DNA from: Deltaproteobacteria bacterium HGW-Deltaproteobacteria-12
Lineage (GTDB): Bacteria; Desulfobacterota; Syntrophia; Syntrophales; Smithellaceae
Assembly: GCA_002840565.1 (NCBI GenBank)
Contig: PHBK01000029.1
Span: forward strand, 1 to 58,050
Length of the DNA stretch: 58,050 nucleotides
Reading direction: 5' to 3'
Positions 50,357 through 56,813 of this stretch are shown piece after piece. A program made the position numbers and the translations under genes. The notes below the pieces were generated by a model. That model worked only from the letters and a program-made list of their open reading frames with translations, was not told where the DNA came from and searched no databases. Every line of letters starts with the position of its first letter. Within the stretch, counting starts at the first letter, position 1.

Positions 50357-52006
50357 TTAGTAACGCAAAATATGTGCATGTGACCGATCAGCTAAAAAAG
50401 ATTCCAGTTTCTGCAGGAGAGCCGGCAGGGTTGATTTGTCCAAAGCGGAAATCGCCACCGCGTCGAACCGCCGGCAAAGGTTTTGCAGAAGATCTTTATC
50501 CGCGAGGCGATCGGCCTTATTAAAAACCATAATTCGGGGCTTGTCGGAAATCCCGAGTTTTTCCAGAATCTGATCTACCGCCGCAATCTGCGCTTCAAAT
50601 TGACTGTTGCTGACATCAATCACATGCAAAAGGATGTCGGCCTGATGAAGTTCATCGAGTGTTGCCCTGAATGCGGTAAATAATTCCTCCGGCAAATTAC
50701 GGATAAAGCCAACTGTATCGGTAATAATTGCTTCGGTATCCCGGGGAAAGCGCAGACGGGCGCTTTTAGTGTCCAAGGTGGCAAAAAGTTTATCTTCGAC
50801 CAATACCGAACTCTTCGTGAGTGTATTAATAAGAGTAGATTTGCCGGCGTTGGTATAGCCGACGATGGAAATAACCGGCAAAGCGGTTTTCTCTCTCTTG
50901 CACCGCCGCTGTTGCCGTGATTTGCTGATGGCCTTGAGATCCTTTTCCAGGCGGTGGATGCGCTCCCGAATCCGCCTGCGGTCCATTTCCAGCTTCGTTT
51001 CTCCTGGTCCCACACCGCCGATGCCGCCGGCAAGACGGGAAAGCGAACTTTTGCTGTGCGTCAGCCGGGGCAGAAGATAATTTAGCTGAGCCAGTTCGAC
51101 TTGAATTTTCCCCTCCCGGCTGTGCGCCCTGCGGGCAAAAATGTCCAGAATAACCTGTGTCCGGTCAATAACTTTTAGGCCGGTAAAATCGTTGATAGAG
51201 CGCACCTGGGCCGGAGTCAGTTCATGATCGAAGATGAGTAAATTGGCGCCGATTTGTGTGGCCCGCAAGCCGATATCCGACAATTTGCCCCTTCCTACCA
51301 GAAATTTAGGGTCCGGCAGCGGGCGGTATTGAACAATAGAGTCAAAAACTTCAACGCCACAGGTGCGCGCCAGATCGGCCAATTCGATCAGCGAATCCGG
51401 GGCTTCGGCCAGCGGATTTTTTTCTACCCGCACCAGGATCGCCTTTTCCGCCGCCTCAATTTTGCGGGTTTTTTGTCTTTTGGCAAATTCGTTTTCCAGC
51501 TCCTGGATAAAAGAAAGAAAATTCAGCCGGAGAGAAAACGGTTGCCCTTCCTTCAGCACCTGCCAGTAGTTGCCGGCAGGATTTTCGGGCAGAAGATGCG
51601 CCCAGGAGAGCATTCCGGGGGAGCCATCTTCCTGAGTTGCCAAGGCGCCGATCAGATCAAGCCGCAGATGAGACAAGTCGGTTAAGTCTTCAGCGGATAA
51701 TTCTTCACCTTGCAGATGAGTATGAATAAGCCTCAATCCTTTAAAACGCGTTGATGATGCACGGAATCCTTCGAGAGAGGGGATAAAGATGCTTTTGTGG
51801 TCGCCGATAATGACGGTATGAATTTCGCCTTTCCGGCTGATCAGTAAACCGATTTGCCGGTTGATGTCGCGGGAAAGAAGGCAAAGCTGCCGGGACAATT
51901 CCGGAGTAATGATCTCTTCCGGCGCAATGTTTTTGCGATACAGACGTTCCAGCTGTTTGATCTGGCCGGCACTAAGCCCGGCAGTATTTCCGGAAAGTTT
52001 ATTAAT
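50357..52006 (-). CDS. hflX: GTPase HflX, probable ATT start codon
   Basis: The 549-residue protein has the HflX N-terminal domain (DRTQVILDIFARRAHSREGK, LNYLLPRLTHS, GGIGGVGPGETKLEMDRR) and a TrmE-Era-type G domain with GYTNAGKSTLINTL, TDTVGF and FNKADR. It binds the 50S subunit and splits stalled ribosomes. Homology extends upstream of the TTG at 51898 (KLSGNTAGLSAGQIKQLERL, RLYRKNIAPEEII). The only start with a good Shine-Dalgarno sequence (AAGGAG, eight-base spacing) is an ATT at 52006, a very rare start codon. A heptamer repeat lies just upstream. Confidence 0.9.
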   Translation of the reverse strand: MNKLSGNTAGLSAGQIKQLERLYRKNIAPEEIITPELSRQLCLLSRDINRQIGLLISRKGEIHTVIIGDHKSIFIPSLEGFRASSTRFKGLRLIHTHLQGEELSAEDLTDLSHLRLDLIGALATQEDGSPGMLSWAHLLPENPAGNYWQVLKEGQPFSLRLNFLSFIQELENEFAKRQKTRKIEAAEKAILVRVEKNPLAEAPDSLIELADLARTCGVEVFDSIVQYRPLPDPKFLVGRGKLSDIGLRATQIGANLLIFDHELTPAQVRSINDFTGLKVIDRTQVILDIFARRAHSREGKIQVELAQLNYLLPRLTHSKSSLSRLAGGIGGVGPGETKLEMDRRRIRERIHRLEKDLKAISKSRQQRRCKREKTALPVISIVGYTNAGKSTLINTLTKSSVLVEDKLFATLDTKSARLRFPRDTEAIITDTVGFIRNLPEELFTAFRATLDELHQADILLHVIDVSNSQFEAQIAAVDQILEKLGISDKPRIMVFNKADRLADKDLLQNLCRRFDAVAISALDKSTLPALLQKLESFLADRSHAHILRY

Positions 52007-52021
52007 CGGAGTTACTCCTTT

Positions 52022-52046
52022 ATCAGACTGAAGACTTAAGGCCGAA
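52022..52046. repeat. Degenerate heptamer repeat upstream of hflX
   Basis: CAGACTGAAGACTTAAGGCCGA carries two or three weak CTTCAGY/CTTAAGC units, the same family as the arrays at the other gene ends, here within 20 bases of the hflX start. Confidence 0.45.
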
Positions 52047-52052
52047 GGGAAA

Positions 52053-52228
52053 TTATTTGCTACGCAACGACCGGATCAATGCGTTCAGTACCTTTTCCGC
52101 TTCGACTATTTTTGCTTCGATGAGTGACGAATCTTGGTTGCTCAGAAATCCTAGTCGGTGCGATAAATCCAGATGATAATGAAGCTCGCGCAACGATCGA
52201 TTACCGGCTCTATTATTCGTCTTTTCGT
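52053..52228 (-). pseudogene. Truncated four-helix-bundle (S23-type) protein remnant
   Basis: The minus strand encodes GNRSLRELHYHLDLSHRLGF and SLIEAKIVEAEKVLNALIRS before a TAA at 52053-52055, matching the C-terminal half of the four-helix bundle proteins (TIGR02436) found in rRNA intervening sequences and repeats. The N-terminus is missing: at 52229 the frame is lost where a palindromic repeat begins. No start codon is available. It is a remnant left by repeat insertion or deletion. Confidence 0.55.
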
Positions 52229-52241
52229 CATACCGGCGCAG
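52229..52241. repeat. Left half of a CATACCGGC hairpin repeat, split by an insertion
   Basis: CATACCGGC-GCAG stands here and GCAG-GCCGGTATCCAG at 52374-52392. Joined without the insert they would make a perfect ATACCGGC/GCCGGTAT hairpin with a four-base loop. Confidence 0.6.
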
Positions 52242-52373
52242 GAGACTGTGTCACAATGTGATTGCGAAGGAACGAAGTGACTGAAGCAATCTCATAAGTA
52301 TCTGAATACATGGGATTACCACACCGCCTGAGAGGTGGCTCGTAATGACAGAAGTGGATTGCGACACAGTCTC
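52242..52373. mobile_element. MITE-like element with GAGACTGTGTC ends, inserted in a hairpin loop
   Basis: GAGACTGTGTCACAAT and the reverse complement GAGACTGTGTCGCAAT bound 132 bases, a 16-base inverted repeat with one mismatch. GCAG stands on each side (52238-52241 and 52374-52377), the loop of the target hairpin, and looks like a four-base target duplication. Inside is a copy of the GAACGAAGTGACTGAAGCAATCTC repeat. No gene is inside. Confidence 0.72.
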
Positions 52374-52389
52374 GCAGGCCGGTATCCAG

Positions 52390-52682
52390 TCAACAAATTA
52401 ATGTATCATATAAATCCAGCCAATTAGGATTCCTCTCTTCAATTAAATTTAGCTTCCAAAGACGCTTCCATTCTTTTAACATTTTCTCCCGTAAAATTGC
52501 AGACTCCATGTTTTCATGCAATTCGTACCAAACCGGATTATGAATACTATAACGTTTTGTAAATCCTTCGACCAGGTCATTTTTGTGTTCCCATATTCTC
52601 TTAAGTATATCTGAAGTTACACCAATATATAGAGTCCCGTTTTTTTACTTGCCAGAATATATACGGCTGGTTGCTTAACCAT
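52390..52682 (-). pseudogene. GIY-YIG nuclease gene with a frameshift
   Basis: From an ATG at 52682 the minus strand reads MVKQPAVYILASKK and then, in the next frame, NGTLYIGVTSDILKRI, WEHKNDLVEGFTKRYSIHN and ILREKMLKEWKRLWKLNLIE to a TGA at 52390. The shift lies in a run of seven A (eight would restore the frame). The family is the same as the gene at 49886. Both ends run into CATACCGG-type palindromic repeats; the stop is inside the repeat. A sequencing error at the homopolymer cannot be excluded. Confidence 0.68.
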
Positions 52683-52684
52683 CG

Positions 52685-52728
52685 TTATTTATTCCTAGAT
52701 TCCGATTTTCATCGGAATGACGAAAAAA
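52685..52728. repeat. Palindromic repeat on the 5' side of the GIY-YIG pseudogene
   Basis: TTATTCCTAGATTCCGATTT continues as CATCGGAATGACGAAAAAA. Its reverse complement matches the arm at 52224-52241 plus 52374-52392 in outline, so the two palindromes stand inverted around the pseudogene. Confidence 0.55.
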
Positions 52729-52794
52729 GCAGTTGCGATTCTCCTATTAAGCCTCGCGCCCGCAGCTTTTTATGATCACGCATAGCCTTTCCCC

Positions 52795-52838
52795 TCAACC
52801 TTCAGCCCTCAGCCCTAAGTCTTAAGCCTTCAGCCTAT
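52795..52838. repeat. Heptamer array downstream of the FmdB gene
   Basis: CCTTCAGCCCTCAGCCCTAA followed by GTCTTAAGCCTTCAGCC, ending one base before the stop codon (TTA on this strand) of the gene at 52840. Confidence 0.68.
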
Positions 52839-52839
52839 T

Positions 52840-53043
52840 TTACTTAAACTTATCCGGGCTGACTTTTTTTTCCATTTTATCTAAAAATGTTGACCAGTTA
52901 TTGGTCCGGAAAGAAGAGACCAGCTTTTTAGGGGAAGTTTTGCCGCAGCTGGGGCAGGAAAGTCCTGCATAACTTTCATCAACTTTTAACAGGCAATCAA
53001 ATTTATGATGGCATTTAGTACATTCAAATTCGTATATCGGCAT
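52840..53043 (-). CDS. FmdB family zinc-ribbon protein
   Basis: The 67-residue protein starts MPIYEFECTKCHHKFDCLLK and has a second pair CPSCG, the CxxC...CxxC zinc ribbon of the FmdB/Regulatory-protein family. The founding member was named for a regulator of formamidase, but the molecular role of most members is unknown; a role in RNA or ribosome-related binding is only a guess. GGAGAG lies before the ATG. It stands 40 bases from the porin gene on its upstream side. Confidence 0.88.
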   Translation of the reverse strand: MPIYEFECTKCHHKFDCLLKVDESYAGLSCPSCGKTSPKKLVSSFRTNNWSTFLDKMEKKVSPDKFK

Positions 53044-53082
53044 ATCTCTCCAGTCTGGTGCTGAAATTTAACTGCCCTTCCC

Positions 53083-54429
53083 TCAAAAGGTAAGGGTCAG
53101 TTTGTGAATCGCCAGATAGTTGTTGGTAATCTTGTTGGTGTCGCCGGTTCCTTTGAAATAATCACCGGTCACCAGGTAACCTACGCCCAGCATATAGGAC
53201 AGGTTGCTGGTGATTTTGTAAGTTCCGGTTAAATCAATTTCATAGCCGTAAACGTCCGATACATAACCGGTCGGTTTTTTATCGGCGGCAGCATAGGAAA
53301 CAGAAGCCATAATGTCCAGCTTCTCCATGGGTCGTAAGCCTGCTCTGCCCTGGATAAACCAGGCGTTCGTCATCGGACCGCCGTTATATCCGGAGGGGTT
53401 GACCGGGACGATGCTGGAATTATACCCGGGCTGAGAGCCTGCCCAGTAGCTCAAATCGCTGTTAAAAAGGATCAAGCAGGAATTCCAATCCATTCCGCCG
53501 CTGACCAAAAGATTATTGCCTTCCAGCTTGTCCGTGGTCGCCGGATCGTCGCCGGAGACATACGCGAATGTGCCGCCCAGGTAAAACTTGCCCAAGGCGG
53601 CGGTGGCGTCCAGAAAAGCGGCTATATTTTGTATGGTTATGTTACTGCCGGCGCCGGAGTCAGATTTTGACCAGTCGCCCCAGAAGTAATCCAGTTCCGC
53701 CTGAATCCTGAACGGCCCGATCCGGGTGATAGCGTAAGGCTGCAAAGTGTAAAATAAAGTATAGGAATTTGTTGTCGGACGATTCTGAGCGTTGCGGCCC
53801 ACCCCCCCCAGCAGACCGGCTTCGCCGCCTGCCCAGGTGTATCTGACGGCGGCCACATACTTATCGGAATCAGCGTCGGCAGCCGTTGCGGGAGCTAGCG
53901 CCGAACTGCTTTTCTCGGTCATCTTGACCAGTTGCAGGGTGTAGAACCATTGTCCGGCGGTATTGCTCCAGGCGACTTTGCCGCGGGGTGCAGCCGTATC
54001 CATAAAGACTGTTCCCCAGGCGCCGTCGTTCATATAACCCGCCCGGAAAGTGCCGATGGGGGATGCATAGTAAACGTACGCCCAGTCGAAGGCGATGTTT
54101 TCATTTTCCGCCCGAGTGCCGGCCGACTGGGGATCCATGGTTGTTCCCGGAGTTGTTCTGGCGGCGCCCCATGCTCTTTCCAGAGCGTCGAAGCGGGTAA
54201 ACAGGAAAAGTCCGGGCGCAACGACAAATTCGGTCTGAACGCGCAGTCGCTGATAATAAAGGGCGGTGCTGATTCCGTCGCTGCCGCTGTCTTTCCGGAA
54301 GTTTGTTTTATCCAGATACAGGCCGGCGGCATAAAACGAACCGCTGAATTTGACGTCAAGAGCAAAAGCCGCTGTGCTGCACGTTGTGATCAGCGCTATT
54401 AAAAGCAACACGCAGCAGAATCTTTTCAT
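53083..54429 (-). CDS. Outer-membrane beta-barrel protein, porin-like
   Basis: The 448-residue precursor has a signal peptide (MKRFCCVLLLIALITTCS, cleaved before LDVKFSG) and alternating amphipathic strands, with FSGSFYAAGLYLDKT near the start and a C-terminal LAIHKLTLTF, the terminal Phe of an outer-membrane barrel. It is a paralogue of the gene at 54718-56043, sharing the ends, ERAWGAARTTPG, LFNSDLSYWAGSQPGYN and GYEIDLTGTYKITSNLSYML. It is likely a passive pore for solutes; which ones is not known. A repeat element stands in its leader. Confidence 0.82.
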   Translation of the reverse strand: MKRFCCVLLLIALITTCSTAAFALDVKFSGSFYAAGLYLDKTNFRKDSGSDGISTALYYQRLRVQTEFVVAPGLFLFTRFDALERAWGAARTTPGTTMDPQSAGTRAENENIAFDWAYVYYASPIGTFRAGYMNDGAWGTVFMDTAAPRGKVAWSNTAGQWFYTLQLVKMTEKSSSALAPATAADADSDKYVAAVRYTWAGGEAGLLGGVGRNAQNRPTTNSYTLFYTLQPYAITRIGPFRIQAELDYFWGDWSKSDSGAGSNITIQNIAAFLDATAALGKFYLGGTFAYVSGDDPATTDKLEGNNLLVSGGMDWNSCLILFNSDLSYWAGSQPGYNSSIVPVNPSGYNGGPMTNAWFIQGRAGLRPMEKLDIMASVSYAAADKKPTGYVSDVYGYEIDLTGTYKITSNLSYMLGVGYLVTGDYFKGTGDTNKITNNYLAIHKLTLTF

Positions 54430-54461
54430 CGCAGCTCTCCCGGGAACATGGTTTGAGGCAC

Positions 54462-54591
54462 TTGCAAAACGTCCCTTTTGTCATTGCGAATCTCGCTCAA
54501 GCGGGATGAAGCAATCTCAAAAGGGCATGGATATTAAAGAGATTGCCGCGTCGCTTTGCTCCTCGCAAAGACAGATAAATACGTTTTGCAA
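54462..54591. mobile_element. MITE-like element with TTGCAAAACGT ends in the leader of the first porin gene
   Basis: TTGCAAAACGT and ACGTTTTGCAA are perfect 11-base inverted ends of a 130-base segment. Inside are TTTTGTCATTGCGAATCTCG and GCTTTGCTCCTCGCAAAGACA, related to the arms of the GIY-YIG element. No gene is inside. No clear target duplication. Confidence 0.6.
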
Positions 54592-54620
54592 TGGTGTCGG
54601 TTTATATTTTATTCATTAAT

Positions 54621-54649
54621 TCTTAACACAAATCCCGGTGAGCTGTCAA
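54621..54649 (-). promoter_or_regulatory. Candidate promoter of the first porin gene
   Basis: TTGACA (54649-54644), 17-base spacer, TTAAGA (54626-54621), minus strand. Transcription would start near 54614, placing the MITE-like element in the 5' untranslated leader. The -35 box overlaps the T-tract of the upstream terminator. Confidence 0.45.
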
Positions 54650-54651
54650 AA

Positions 54652-54692
54652 AAATCCCCGGGAGGATTTTGCCCGTTTCCTCCCGGGGATTT
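54652..54692 (-). terminator. Strong rho-independent terminator of the second porin gene
   Basis: AAATCCCCGGGAGGA and TCCTCCCGGGGATTT form a perfect 15-base-pair stem with an 11-base loop, followed on the minus strand by a T-run. It lies 26 bases past the stop at 54718. Confidence 0.9.
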
Positions 54693-54717
54693 AAGGTTAA
54701 ACTTGCAACGGCTGCTC

Positions 54718-56043
54718 TTAGAAGGTAAGAGTCAGCTTGTTGATAACCAGGTAGTTGTTAGCAACAGCATTGGCTGAACTTAATCCCTTGAAGTAATCGC
54801 CGGAAATCAGGTAACCAAAACCCAGCATATAAGACAGGTTGTTGGTAATCTTGTATGTTCCGGTTACATCAACTTCATAGCCATAATCTTTGGAAACCCA
54901 ACCAGCTGCAACTTTATCAGCCGTAGCCATACTTACTGACAAACCGATATCCAGCTTGTCGGTGGGTTTTACACCGCCTTTGACCTGGTAAAACCAGGCA
55001 TTGGCCATCTGGTTCTGAGCGCCAGCTCCGTTGTATCCGGGCATTGCGCCGGCCCAGGTTGTGCGGTCGTAGTTAAAGAGAATCAGGCAGGGATTCCAGT
55101 CCTGTCCGCCGGTCAAATCGCCTTCCACTTTATCCAGCGTCGCGGGATCATCGCCGCGCAAATAAGCAAACGTGCCGCCTACGTAAGCCGGACCAAAGGT
55201 TGCGGTAGCAGAAAGATATGCCGCCAACGCTTCATAGCTGATGTCGCCAGCGCCGGAATCCATTTTCCTGGCCATACCGGTATTGTAGCGTACTTCTGCT
55301 TCCACGTAAACGGGACCCAACGTGGCTTTTACGTAAGGTGAAAACAGGTGGTAATAGGCCTTAAAGTTGGCAACAGGCCGCGGCAAGGCATTGCGGATAT
55401 ACATATAAAGCATACCGGCTTCGATGCCTTTATCTCTATAGATACCCATTAAATAATAAAGGTCGTAATCATTATCGGAAGCGGCCATATTAACACCGGC
55501 CAATGCATTGGAATACGGGGCGCTGGCTTCCGATGCTTTTGCGACTTGAGCTGCGAGCATCAGTTTGCCGATCGGTAAAATATACGATATTTTGGCTGCC
55601 TGGGAGTCGCTGTTCATGAACATTGTTCCGTACATACCATCCGGCATATAACCGGCGTTGATCATGCCGATAGGAGTTACTGCCGATACATAAACCTGGT
55701 CAACAGCGATGTTTTCATTTTCGGCCACTGTTGCCGAGGACTGATTTCCGGCAGCAACGCCGGGAGCTGTTCTGGCTGCTCCCCATGCTCTTTCCATCAT
55801 GTCCATGCGGGTAATCAGGCTGACGCCCGGGGCGACAACAAATTCCGTCCGGAGGCGCAGTCTCTGGAAATACATGGCTGTAGACAGACTGTTCATTCCT
55901 GCTACATCCTGCAATGAGGTTTTATTCAAATACATACCAGCGGCATAATAAGAGCCGCTGAACTTTACATCGACCGCGAAAGCCGATGTGCTGAAGGCCA
56001 TAATCAGCCCCAGTGACAGCAAAACTAACCAAAATCTCTTCAT
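54718..56043 (-). CDS. Outer-membrane beta-barrel protein, porin-like (paralogue)
   Basis: The 441-residue precursor has a signal peptide (MKRFWLVLLSLGLIMAFSTS, cleaved before VDVKFSG) and a barrel pattern ending VINKLTLTF. Shared blocks with the gene at 53083 include FSGSYYAAGMYLNKT, ERAWGAARTAPG, LFNYDRTTWAGAMPGYN and YEVDVTGTYKITNNLSYMLG, so the two arose by duplication. GGAGGA precedes the ATG. Its own promoter lies far upstream (56179-56207), giving a leader of about 130 bases with a perfect hairpin, and a strong terminator follows. Confidence 0.82.
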   Translation of the reverse strand: MKRFWLVLLSLGLIMAFSTSAFAVDVKFSGSYYAAGMYLNKTSLQDVAGMNSLSTAMYFQRLRLRTEFVVAPGVSLITRMDMMERAWGAARTAPGVAAGNQSSATVAENENIAVDQVYVSAVTPIGMINAGYMPDGMYGTMFMNSDSQAAKISYILPIGKLMLAAQVAKASEASAPYSNALAGVNMAASDNDYDLYYLMGIYRDKGIEAGMLYMYIRNALPRPVANFKAYYHLFSPYVKATLGPVYVEAEVRYNTGMARKMDSGAGDISYEALAAYLSATATFGPAYVGGTFAYLRGDDPATLDKVEGDLTGGQDWNPCLILFNYDRTTWAGAMPGYNGAGAQNQMANAWFYQVKGGVKPTDKLDIGLSVSMATADKVAAGWVSKDYGYEVDVTGTYKITNNLSYMLGFGYLISGDYFKGLSSANAVANNYLVINKLTLTF

Positions 56044-56080
56044 TTTATTCCTCCTAAATTTGGCTAATGTTTCTGTTTTC

Positions 56081-56112
56081 GGCCATTAAAAAACGGGCAT
56101 TTTTTAATGGCC
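56081..56112 (-). promoter_or_regulatory. 13-bp hairpin in the leader of the second porin gene
   Basis: GGCCATTAAAAAA and TTTTTTAATGGCC are exact inverted arms with a six-base loop, between the promoter and the ribosome binding site. It may act as a termination or stability element, or as an operator. Confidence 0.5.
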
Positions 56113-56178
56113 ACTTCTCCAACTATCCTCTTTCAGCAACTTATCGGGCAATATCTGAAAGAACGATAAACCGCGCAG

Positions 56179-56207
56179 AAACTAGCATCGGCCCGAAAGC
56201 TTGTCAA
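56179..56207 (-). promoter_or_regulatory. Sigma-70-type promoter of the second porin gene
   Basis: TTGACA (56207-56202), 17-base spacer, TAGTTT (56184-56179) on the minus strand; start near 56172. Confidence 0.55.
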
Positions 56208-56330
56208 TGTTTTATTTGCGCTTCGTGCCGCCGCGGTATATTGGTCAAGAAAAGCAATACTCATGCCGATTTGCTGTTAATGGCTTGTTTCCTCCCCAAA
56301 ATGCACAACCGGAGATTGAAATTGAAGACG

Positions 56331-56460
56331 GTGTCGGAATAGCCATTTGTCATTGCGAGACGCCTCTCAGGCGTCGTCGCAATCTAATGTTTACAATAAC
56401 TTATGAGATTGCTTCGGTCGTTGCACTCCCTCGCAAAGACAATGCGACACACCCTCAAAT
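56331..56460. repeat. Dispersed repeat element (facing GTCATTGCGAG arms)
   Basis: TTGTCATTGCGAGACGCC and the facing CCCTCGCAAAGACAATGC are inverted ends with GAGATTGCTTCGG inside. Outer bases GGTGTCGGAAT and ATGCGACACACC resemble the GAGACTGTGTC family's TGTCGCAAT ends. No gene is inside, and boundaries are approximate. Confidence 0.5.
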
Positions 56461-56675
56461 GCGGGGTATGTCGGGTGATCGTTTTTTAAAGATAGTATTT
56501 AAGAAAAGTGCGCGCCGTAGACGTCCGCCTTTTTTGTGTGTCAAAAAAAACACAGCTTTTATTTTACGTCTTTCTTTTGTGTGGTAAAAATGCCAACTAA
56601 CGATCAGGCGCGATGTTCTCGTAAAAATTCCGTCACACCGGCCTTGTGACCTCGCGTGACCTTCAGGTTATCAAG

Positions 56676-56811
56676 TTATGAAAACCGGTGTCCAGTTTTT
56701 TGTAAGTCGTTGAGCTTTCTGGATTCCGGCTTTCGAGACTGTGTAGCAATTGACATATGCTGATTGAAGTCTATTCGGAATGTCCCCCGCTGGCGGGGGT
56801 AGGGGGTGGAT
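56676..56811. repeat. Hairpin repeat plus interrupted GAGACTGTGT element
   Basis: CTGGATTCCGGC-TTTC (to 56734) is the left half of the hairpin repeat, and GAGACTGTGTAGCAATTGAC starts directly after its loop (56735). From there to 56811 the sequence follows the element at 8159-8238 closely, then stops where IS481-like sequence begins. The other end of the element was not found in the window. The rest of 56461-56675 shows no gene. Confidence 0.6.
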
Positions 56812-56813
56812 AT

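Noticed and set aside
40422..52838. Heptamer arrays considered as CRISPR
   Set aside because: Units are seven bases and adjacent without spacers, and no cas genes are present.
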